Shown here: piece by piece, positions 55,577 to 64,000 of the stretch | Layout: each line of letters begins with the position of its first letter | Numbering within the stretch: the first letter of the stretch is position 1 | Notes under the pieces: model-generated | Told to the model about the DNA's origin: nothing | The model's input: only the letters and a program-made list of their open reading frames with translations | The model's database searches: none | Position numbers and translations under genes: made by a program | Assembly (NCBI GenBank): GCA_036365455.1 | Contig: JAWQUS010000008.1 | Span: 16,227,501 to 16,291,500, forward strand | Source: Macrosoma leucophasiata | Lineage: Eukaryota; Arthropoda; Insecta; Lepidoptera; Hedylidae | DNA length: 64,000 bases | Direction of reading: 5' to 3'

Positions 55577-56945
55577 TTGATTGAAATAAAACTATTTTTA
55601 CGGATTTATCTCGCGTATATTAAACTAAAATGATTTTTAAAATCAATTCGACGTTTTGGTCGCTTTTCAGCTTCCGTGGTCCCGGGCAGACTGAGGTGAC
55701 ATTTGTCTGACAGAAGTTTGAAAAAATTGTATGTAGCCACCTCCATCGATTTCGTAAACGCCTTACGTAGCGTTCAGGATTAACACAATAATTACTTATG
55801 GTATCTTGAGGTCTTGCAGACTGCTGCGGCTGGGATTTAATCTTGCTAAGTATGGGATCCCATGATGTTGATAATCGCCATCCATCTTCTCTATTGAAAT
55901 TTGGGTGTTTTTTAATTTCAATAGCCTCGCGTACCATTCGTGGAATGGGTTTGTGTTCTCTAGCGAGTATTTGAATTTTATCAAACCGGATGTAATGGTT
56001 CGGCTTATCCACTATGTGTTCACAGACTGCAGACCTCCCTGTTCTTCGGTTTTTGACATCAGCAATGTGCTCTTTAACGCGGGTGGATACAGCTCTCTTC
56101 GTTTGACCAATATATGAGAGTCCACAATGACAATCTAATTTATAAATGCCAGAATTTTGTAATCGAATATTACTTTTAATGGGTCTTAAATACTAATGAA
56201 TCTTTTTATATGGTTTGAAAACTGTTTTAATGGAATTCTCTTTTAAAATGTTGTTGATTTTATCTGTGACACCCTTAACGTAAGGTAGTATAGCTATAGG
56301 TAGTATAGCAGTCGTTTTACTGTAGGTGGTTTCACGCGGCCTCTGTGACGGACGGGTGGTACATGGAGCTTGTTGTTATGTAGCACCTGGCGTAGGTGCT
56401 TCAGCTCCCCCTGAAGATGGTGGTCGTCACAGATGCCTCGTGCTCTTTGAAATAGAGATGAGCCAACGGCAGATAAATGTGCCGGGTGATGGTGTGATTC
56501 ACCATTAAGGTACCTGTCAGTATGGGTAGACTTCCTAAACACAGTGTGACTGAGTGTGTTATTGGTTTTTCTAATTAATAAAGTATCTAAGAAGGCTAAT
56601 TTATTGTCCTGTTCCAATTCCATAGTGAATTTGATTTTATGGTGTATGGAATTGAGATGTGAAAGAAAAACAGAAACATTATTGCTATCCAATATGGTGA
56701 ATGTGTCATCTACATATCGTTTATAAATGCGAGGTGTTATGGTTGTAGTGCTCAGGGCTCTCTCCTCAAAGTCCTCCATGAATATATCGGCGACTATGGG
56801 AGAAACTGGGGAGCCCATGGCAACTCCGTCTATTTGTAGGTAGAATTCCCCATCAGTGCCCCGTCAATATGCAGAACTACTTGAATGGTGCCTGACATCT
56901 GGCTATCTAAAGTGGAATGGGGAATTCTACCTACAAATAGACGGA
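55577..56945 (-). pseudogene. Penelope-like retroelement, 5'-truncated, nested
   Basis: Minus-strand reading from 56853: GEFYLQIDGVAMGSPVSPIV, then the polymerase box RYVDD and FLDTLLIRK. After frameshifts, at 56158-56000, comes the GIY-YIG endonuclease SGIYKLDCHCGLSYIGQTKR with VCEHIVDKPNH, then EAIEIKKHPNFNREDG. These are the two hallmark domains of Penelope elements. A stop (KIH-TAG-YLRP) near 56192, a small duplication at 56284-56305 and the missing N-terminal half make it dead. It sits inside the LINE in opposite orientation. Confidence 0.93.
56825..56945. repeat. inverted 5' junction of the Penelope element
   Basis: 56825-56853 and 56917-56945 are exact 29-bp inverted repeats (arm ATGGGGAATTCTACC..ACGGA). 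Between them, on the plus strand, 56854-56945 encodes AELLEWCLTSGYLKWNGEFY, the Penelope segment just upstream of the minus-strand part, now flipped. Confidence 0.9.
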
Positions 56946-57000
56946 CGGTTATGGAACTTGGCGTAAAGCTTATATTTTATCTTGTCCAAAAATAGCCAGT

Positions 57001-57702
57001 CCAAGTCTTTCTTCTCATTTCAGGCCCATTTCCATACTCCCATTCCTCTCTAAGGTTATAGAAGTTGCTGTTCACTCTCAATTTTCTAAATTTATCTCTG
57101 ATAATAATTTACTCTCCCAATACCAATCTAGATTCCGACCTGGGCACAGCACATCTACAGCCCTTCTTAAAGTTTTGGAGGATTTTAGGTTAAATATGGA
57201 GCACTCTCAAGTAACAGTTTTGGTCTTAATAGATTTTTCTAACGCGTTCAACACTGTTAACCATGACATTCTTCTTAGCTTACTTAAATACATCGGAGTC
57301 TCATCACTGGTTCAGGACTGGTTCTCTTCATATCTTCGCGGTCGCCAGCAGGCTGTTCGCGCCGGCCAGGAGCTATCTGAATGGTGCGATCTAGTTGCTG
57401 GTGTACCGCAAAGCGGAATTCTCTCTCCACTTTTATTTTCTTTGTTTATAGATCTTATAACCTCCTGCCTCCAATGCTCTTACCATCTGTACGCTGACGA
57501 CTTACAGATATATACCCAGTCTGATGTCTCCAATATAGATCATGCCATAGCTAAAATCAATAGGGACCTACAATCTGTATATGAGTGGTCACTAAGGTTT
57601 GGAATTTTTGTAAACCCTGCTAAGTGCCAAGCTATTATAATTGGAAGTACTTATTTTACTAACATTCTCGACACTGGCAATTTGCCTCCAATTTCTTTTT
57701 GA
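57001..57702 (+). pseudogene. LINE reverse transcriptase domain
   Basis: HFRPISILPFLSKVIE, then SRFRPGHSTSTALLKV, LIDFSNAFNTVNHDILL, QDWFSSYLRGR, AGVPQSGILSPLLFSLFI and the polymerase box YHLYADDLQIY. A frameshift in CTTTTTG at about 57698 ends the frame, and the continuation (FVDHVKDLGLYIDSNLK) meets TGA where Trp is expected near 57769. The polymerase core motifs themselves are intact. Confidence 0.92.
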
Positions 57703-57768
57703 CAATTCAGTTATTCCATTTGTCGACCATGTTAAGGATTTAGGGCTCTACATCGATTCCAACTTAAA

Positions 57769-58350
57769 ATGAAAAAAAAACAAGTTAGTAAAATCAGTCA
57801 GAATGCTATTGCTTCATTGCGGTCCCCTTATAGATTTAAAAACTTCTTACCATCCTGCACGAAAATTCTCCTTGTACAATCTCTTGTCATACCCATTATT
57901 GATTATGCAGATGTTTGTTTCTCAGATATTACCCAGGAAAATCTCAATAAATTGGATCGTCTACTTAACAACTGTATACGTTTTATATTTGGGCTATGTA
58001 AATTCGACCACATCTCCCTTTACCGTTCCAAGCTCAAATGGCTTCCAATCCGCCAGAGAAGGTCCTTACGGACGCTCTGTGTACTATTCTCTATTATTAA
58101 CGACCCTTGTTCCCCTAATTATCTCAAATCTAAATTTAATTTCCTGGGCGCCTCTCATAACCTTTCCTTCCGTTCATCGGAAAATCTTGTGCTTCAAATA
58201 CCGTCTCACCGCTCTGGTTTTATTTCAAATTCTTTTGCCTTGAATGCAATTAAACTCTGGAACACGCTGCCCCTTGACATTCGTAGATCTCCCTCCAAAT
58301 TATCATTTAAGCGGAAAGTATGTCGTTACTTTCTGCAATCATTGTCTTAA
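57769..58350 (+). pseudogene. LINE ORF2 C-terminal region
   Basis: SQNAIASLRSPYRFKNFLP, LVIPIIDYADVCFSDI, RLLNNCIRFIFGL, YRSKLKWLPIRQRR, NSFALNAIKLWNTLPLDIR and KLSFKRKVCRYF are the standard C-terminal blocks of insect Jockey/CR1-type LINEs. It ends with TAA at 58348-58350. Confidence 0.88.
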
Positions 58351-58734
58351 TGTTGGCTCTTCATCGTCTCATATTTATTTGCGTTTTGTTTTAATTTTAT
58401 TGTTATTTATGGTATTATATATTTATATTTATTTATTATATTTATATATGCACAGATTTATTAATATTCATTATTGTTGTTATATGATAATATAGTATTT
58501 TATTTATATTATATAAATATAATTATTACATGTAATTTAAGGTAGTTATCTTTCTATTTTAAATACTTTCTCTCCAAGGTTTTTTATTTGTACTCTCATC
58601 ATCTTGTCTCACTACCCTAAGGTCGACTGGTAGAGAATGCCTTACGGCATTAAGTCCGCCTTATGTGCTTACATTGTACATCAAAGCTTAAATAAATAAA
58701 TAATAAATATTCATATTTTTTAATACTTCGTCGT

Positions 58735-59085
58735 ATCTGATAGATATACAGCTTTCATTTATCGGCAAACTGTTTTCTTCACTCCAGCTGAAAGACATCC
58801 ACTGCTGGAGAAAAGTGTTGTGCGGCATTCGGGGATAATATGCCATAATCGCCACGTTTAGCAGGCGGATTGGCGATTGTAGTGGCCGTAGTTTTATCAT
58901 CGCGGGACGCTGGCTGCTGCCCTTCCTGCGTTGTTATTTTTACTATCGCCCTTTTGGAACAGTTTGACGGCCATTGTTCGGTTGACTGACTGCACTAGTG
59001 GAAGAATTCTCATTCAGTAGAATAAAGTTCTGCTACTAGTGGGCGGTGAGGTTGTAACGTCCCGACACCGACCAAAAAAAAAACG
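58735..59085. repeat. interspersed repeat (same family as 9085-9215), extended
   Basis: CTCCAGCTGAAAGACATCCACTGCTGGAG, GCCATAATCGCCACG and GCGGATTGGCGAT. It continues to ACTAGTGGGCGGTGAGGTTGTAACGTCCCGACACCGACC and a run of A at 59075, like a retroposon tail. Confidence 0.6.
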
Positions 59086-59089
59086 ACGA

Positions 59090-60190
59090 ATATATATAGA
59101 TTATTTTCGAATATTTTATTTCTGAATTCAAAATAATGTTTGTGATTTTTTTTAAACTTCCTCTCAGACTAATGGAATATAATACATTTTTTGGATTACC
59201 TACCTATAAAGATTCCAACTTCATCAGTGATAGAGTGCCAATAATAGTTTGCAAAGACTCCTTCATGTTACTTAATTGAAATACTAATACTGCACAGCGG
59301 TGCCATTGTCCCTTTCTAATTATATCTTTCATTTCTAGCATAGTCGTCAAATATCTCAGATTTGTAGTTCTGTGTAAATATCTATGCGCTTTTATGTTAA
59401 TTTAATATACGAGTAGCATACAAATATAGCTATAATTCACATGAATGGTAGATGAATACTGTAAGATTTTTAAGCTAAAACCTGTAAGCAGTTTTTGCTT
59501 TAATTAATGTATCCAATATTATGTTTCCGTAAGATATTTTTGTCATATCACCACCGCCAGAAGTATTGTTTCGATTGATGCCATCGAAATATAATTGTAT
59601 ATCTATGTATATAAATATAAATGTTTGCAGTAAACTAACGCGCTTGTGCGAATATACATTGTTCGCAGCGAGTTCAGATTACATGAAACGCGCGTCAAAC
59701 GCGCCTGAAAAAAAACGTGGTGTGCATTCTACCTGAATGCCCAAAACCATAGTTCAACATCGAACTCACGACCCAGTAAAATAAACGCTTGTTATATGTA
59801 CAGTTAATGATAAAAAAGTAAATAACAAGATAAAAATGTTTTCGACTGAAACCATTTCGTAATCGAAACCTTATTTATTTTCTTTGTTCTGAGAATATAC
59901 AAACAATGGATAATTGTGTCGAAGCGAACGTTATAATTTATTTTTCTCGTTGAAAATGTATTCCAAATGTTTCCTTTACGCAATTTTTCCTGGGCTCTAT
60001 ATGGATACAACATGGACCGACTGAAAGGCATTCAATTTAATTAGGTATATTAGGTACCACTACATAGTATAAAACAAAGTCGCTTGCCGCTGGCTATTTC
60101 TATGTATGCTTTGGTCTTTAAAACTACGTAAAGGATTTGAATATGGTTTTTTAAACAGATAGAGTAATCCTTTGGGGAAGGCTTTCTTCA
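59090..60190. other. AT-rich, no gene identified
   Basis: No supported exon, repeat or hairpin larger than background. 59640-59730 is slightly GC-richer (GCGCGTCAAACGCGCC). Confidence 0.5.
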
Positions 60191-60197
60191 ACTGCAT

Positions 60198-60700
60198 AGG
60201 GTTACCACCTCTAAAAAAAATTGAATATCATAACTTTTTATTTTATTTTGAACTTACAACAACATAGAATTAATTGTATTTAATCAAAATACGACACAAG
60301 TGCATGGATTGATTTAGATACCGACTAATGAGCAAACGAATGAAACTTATAACGAAGAATAAACGAAAATGAGTGAGACAAAGACGACGCTATCTCTCAC
60401 GCACGTGGGTGTGAAAGAGACAATAAAATAAAGTACCTACACACACGCAAATCACTTTATAAGAAACTAGCTAGCTACTAATTACACACTGGCGAGTAGT
60501 GGTGTCAGTGGCGTGATACCGGCGAGAAGGCCTGTACTTCATTACTTTTGCTGCTGCTTTTACTGCCATTACTTTTGAACAACTTGTTATTCCGGGAGAA
60601 TTTCGTTTATCATTAAATTCCTTCCGGGAGACGGGAGATTTTAATTTTCAGATCTCCCACCTTGAGAGACTCCCGGAATTCCGGGAGAGGTGGGAACCCT
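60198..60700. mobile_element. hAT-like non-autonomous element, 503 bp
   Basis: The ends AGGGTTACCACCTCT and AGAGGTGGGAACCCT are inverted (one mismatch), flanked by 8-bp near-identical targets AACTGCAT (60190-60197) and ATCTGCAT (60701-60708). The right side has repeated CCGGGAG motifs. No transposase. Confidence 0.8.
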
Positions 60701-60954
60701 ATCTGCATACGTCTTTCGATCTAGTAATATTGATAATGATACTTTAATATGTAGTTAGCTGTGTGGTGTGTGTGGTGAGAGGGTAAATGTACGTTACCAA
60801 TAACAAGTCCGCACACACTGTTTCACATTAACTATAATCGCATTAACGTCACAAAAGGTACAGCACAAGAAGAACAAGGAGAAAGTCACAATAATAATTA
60901 ACAGTACGTATAGGTCACGGCCCAAACGCTAAACATATCAATTACAAGTCCAAA

Positions 60955-61150
60955 TGAAATAATATTAACAAAACAGCGGTACGAGTAAAGCGCGTCGAGT
61001 GAGTTAGCACGACTGGCGTTGCAACCGCGGCGGTCGGGCGGCGCGAGAATTCGCAGGTAGATCTCACGCCCGCGAAGCACGCGTACCCGCAACCGTTGTG
61101 ATATTTGTGTTGATAAAAATAAGTCGCGGCATACTACGGGTTCCACCCGA
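60955..61150. other. CpG-rich patch, possible promoter or exon
   Basis: CGCGGCGGTCGGGCGGCGCGAG, CCCGCGAAGCACGCGTACC and similar words in AT-rich surroundings. An 82-codon minus-strand frame spans it but shows no domain. It could be a 5' UTR or promoter; nothing decisive. Confidence 0.25.
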
Positions 61151-61159
61151 GTATGCTCG

Positions 61160-63365
61160 CGACAAATAAATAATTACATATGAATATTTGTGTAACTGTA
61201 TTTGCGTGATATGTAATGTATGAATGTTATATAGTGTAAGTGAATGTGTAATACTGATAAATACATATAAAATAAATAATGTATGTGTAATATATACATA
61301 AACATAATGTTCCCTACAAATACATACTTAGGTAATTGGTTGCTTCTGAATGGACGTAATAACAGATTTATAAATGCGGAAACATGTGGATGGTAATTAG
61401 TATTTTTTAAGAGTTTTGAATGTAGTGAAATTAACTGTTTGTTTTCTGAAATAAATTAAAAAAAAGAAAGATAAGTACATACTTACGCGCATTTTGGTAT
61501 GACTACAATTTACTTTTTCTTCTAATCAAAAATGTTTAGGTAATGTAGCTATGAATAAAATTATACAGACAGAGTAAGTTCTGCTTTTTGATACATGATT
61601 CGAATACCGAAGTACATCTGTAGCTTTTTATTCAGGTACGTCTATGGTTCCTTTCCCCTCTTATCACAGTAACAACGAGGCCGAAAATTAATAAAAAAAA
61701 ACAATACATCATACCTATATTAAAATATTATGTATACAAGGTAACATAGGAAATTCCTTAATTGTACAGGACCCTATGAAAGCGAGACCGATTCGCACTT
61801 GACAGACTTTTATGCTCCATATTCTGCGAAATAATAATATTATAGTTACCAGTGTTATGGAGCTAGGTGCAAGTGTGCAGTAGTCGAAAGACACAGCTTA
61901 GATAAAAGATAACGTGGCTGTTATCTATATTCGTTTTAGCGTAAGATTCAAATACCGGAGCACGATAAGAAAAGTCATTACCGAGAAAAAAAAATTCTCA
62001 TCACATTCATTAAAATTGAAAAATCTATTTATACTTTAATTGCTATGACAATGACACGTAATAACGACGGCAAATAGGTAGGTAAACAAAAATAATAATT
62101 CACATTTTTTTTGTGTTTATTTTATTTCATTAAATTATCTTATTGAACCACCAGTGAACTTATCTTAACTTATCTAGACAAATATCTAATTCATTTGAAA
62201 TAGTCTTGTAGGTTGTGTAAGATATCAAAAATCATAGATTGTACGACCCAGGCATAATTTTGCACTGAATTAAACAGCAGACTTATACATTTACATTTAC
62301 GGGATCCTTATGAACACCCGAATTTACTAGAAACCCCCGGGGCTAAAGCGCCTAAGGGGCTAGAAGATCCTGACGTCACAGTACCCAAGTATCGACAGCT
62401 ATTAAACATTTTGGTAATAACAATAATGTTGTTGTAAATACTGCGTTTTTTTAGCTCTTTGCTAAAAACTGTTATAATCTATGCAAATGGAAGATGTTAA
62501 TTATTGGCTTCATATTTTTTTATAGCAGTTAGAATTCCGGATCGCAAAACCAAAACCGAAACCTTTAGGTATAGAATCACTCGTAGGTACGTCTGTCTTT
62601 CTATCTATTTACCAAAAGTAATGGATCTATTATGTTGAAATATAGTTCACGTATGTTAACCAGTGACTTAAATATGGACGTGTAACGGTAATAAATAAAA
62701 TTTTAACTTTTAGAAAAATAAAAAATTACAAAATATCTTAGAAACCTATAATAAAATACGAAAATCAGTTTTTTTTAGCTTAACTTATTAATAGTTTAGA
62801 GGAAAGCCCTTAACAAGTTTTTACGGTATTCAAGGAAACACAAGAAATTTCGTAAAAGTAGGTTCGGATCTCTTTTCATGCGATCCCGACTCGCACTTGA
62901 CCGATATTTGTAAATTTCCAACTCATTCCAGACACTTGCGGACCTATTTTTGTATGATTTATGCTCTTACTCCAATCCAATTTTCATTCGGATAATCCAA
63001 AAAAATAATAATCACAGACCTTGTCAACTACACAGTAGAAAATTGGATAAAATATGGCGACCGTTAACAGTTCGCGGATCATAATACCTTCGACGCGAAA
63101 AAAGTTTTAGCTGTGCTGTTTTGTTTTTTGTTTGCCGAGCGTGGTTAATAAGATAAATTTGTCTCAGCAATTACCGCGGCCTTGGCTTTGAAACAATGTC
63201 TCTTAGCCGACTGTTTTGTTGGCGTGATGTTGACGCCCGACTGGTTTTATTTACCAGATGTAATTCGTAAAGACGGCAGTTGAAGCAGTCACGATATTGA
63301 TGTGATTTGAAAGACGAAACTAGAGGGTCCAATTGGAAAACAAAGACGATATTGCGTCGAAACCC
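61160..63365. other. AT-rich, no gene identified
   Basis: 61790-61815 and 62880-62905 share GATTCGCACTTGACAGA / GACTCGCACTTGACCGA, the edge of a common interspersed repeat. 62290-62375 has a GC-richer stretch (CCCCCGGGGCTAAAGCGCC). No exon supported. Confidence 0.5.
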
Positions 63366-63369
63366 TATA

Positions 63370-63669
63370 CAGTAATACCTCGATTTACGCTACCCCGTTT
63401 AACGCGAATTCCGAGTTACGCGGTTTTTTATATTCACCGCGAATATTGGTTTCCGCACTACGCTTTGTCAGTGGACGGTTTACGAGAAGTTCATATGTCC
63501 TCATTCGTCGTTTTTTACTTACATGTCATCTAAAAGAGTAAAAAAAGTTGTAATTTGAGCCTGATAACATGCAAAGTTGAACTCCGACTTACGCGAATTC
63601 GACTTACACTACTACCGCTTGGTCGCTATCCTAATGTATGACCTATCGCATAAATCCGGGATATTACTG
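63370..63669. mobile_element. 300-bp pogo/Tigger-like MITE with TA target
   Basis: CAGTAATACCTCGATTTACGC and GCATAAATCC.GGATATTACTG are inverted ends directly flanked by TA (63368-63369 and 63670-63671). Paired inner blocks CGCGAATTCCGAGTTACGC and ACTCCGACTTACGCG continue the symmetry. The 66-codon frame over the left half is not a gene. Confidence 0.88.
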
Positions 63670-63814
63670 TACTTACTTTGAATGTCTTAAACTCTAAAAT
63701 ACAGTTCATGAAACATAATACCTTCAACAGATATCAACACATGTTAATTGATAAAATAGCAAATGGGTTTCATAATTAAATTACGGGAATAAACCTACTG
63801 CGAACTCTGTGAAG

Positions 63815-63963
63815 TGATTTTTTTTTATGTAATGGTAGTGGCAAACAAGCATGCAGTTCACATTGATGTTAAGTGATCACTGTAGCCTATAGACACCCAC
63901 ACAAAGACCAAGGTCAATATGCAGATGCGTTATTGGGGAATAACGCATCTGCATATTGACCTT
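63815..63963 (+). repeat. repeat C fragment folding into a perfect hairpin
   Basis: 63815-63934 is the left part of repeat C. 63910-63934 is then exactly repeated in reverse at 63939-63963 around GGGG, a 25-bp perfect stem made of the repeat's own sequence. Confidence 0.9.
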
Positions 63964-64000
63964 GTGCTGGAAATTACTAAATTTATTTGTTATTTTTTAT

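Larger units (their letters stand above)
54440..58705 (+). mobile_element. Jockey/CR1-like LINE, interrupted and inactive
   Basis: One element in order: endonuclease (54440-55123), linker (55245-55439), reverse transcriptase (about 57001-57702), C-terminal region (57769-58350), then a 3' UTR with GGTAGAGAATGCCTTACGGC and an (AAATA)n-like end near 58700. A Penelope-like element lies between about 55577 and 56945. Several frameshifts and stops and a missing block between linker and polymerase make it non-functional. ORF1 was not seen. Confidence 0.9.

Noticed and set aside
60898..61146. 82-codon minus frame
   Set aside because: A low-stop CpG-rich patch with no domain and no matching splice sites; kept only as a CpG-rich patch.
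1..64000. CRISPR array, bacterial operon, prophage or toxin system
   Set aside because: The window has spliced genes and eukaryotic transposons; no regular short repeats with unique spacers or prokaryotic gene packing are seen.

Overview
The window looks like AT-rich insect nuclear DNA, most likely from a moth or butterfly (Lepidoptera). Three things point that way: small exons separated by GT-AG introns; TACCTACC-type motifs throughout; and dense repeats, including tRNA-derived SINE heads, mariner, hAT, PIF/Harbinger, RTE-like, Jockey/CR1-like and Penelope elements and many short inverted-repeat elements. There is no bacterial-style gene packing, rRNA, intact tRNA or CRISPR.

Host genes lie mostly in the first half. 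At 2293-4984 (+) nine short in-frame exons encode a long coiled-coil protein ending at a clear stop; an ODF2-type (outer dense fibre/centrosomal) identity is only a guess. At 5480-29504 (-), facing it tail to tail, is a complete 12-exon gene. Its spliced reading frame is 740 codons and encodes a SMYD4-type protein with N-terminal TPR-like helices, a SET domain split by a MYND zinc finger, a C-x-C-x2-C post-SET motif and a C-terminal helical region. The two stop codons are 495 bp apart and the poly(A) signals of the two strands sit 4 bp apart, so the 3' UTRs probably overlap. SMYD4 introns carry most of the repeats between 6 and 29 kb.

Upstream of SMYD4, at 31125, a THAP zinc-finger first exon starts on the opposite strand, so the 29.5-31.1 kb interval may be a divergent promoter region. 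At 31937 a PIF/Harbinger element begins and is cut by a later repeat. From 33 to 64 kb the window is largely a transposon graveyard: a 5' piece of a Jockey/CR1-like LINE (33.4 kb), an RTE-like 3' fragment (35.5-36.4 kb), another LINE 3' fragment (41.4-42.1 kb), a nearly full-length dead mariner (45.9-47.2 kb), and a Jockey/CR1-like LINE (54.4-58.7 kb) with a Penelope-like element nested inside in the opposite orientation. One small exon at 54221-54291 encodes a probable signal peptide and may belong to a host gene whose following intron received that LINE.

I found no clearly new biological system. The most useful observations are the overlapping tail-to-tail gene pair, the nested Penelope/LINE insertion with an inverted 5' end, two hAT-type non-autonomous elements with 8-bp target duplications, a 1.17-kb foldback element with about 170-bp inverted ends, several near-perfect hairpins, and the orphan THAP and signal-peptide exons. 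Functional calls rest on motifs read by eye; no database search was possible.
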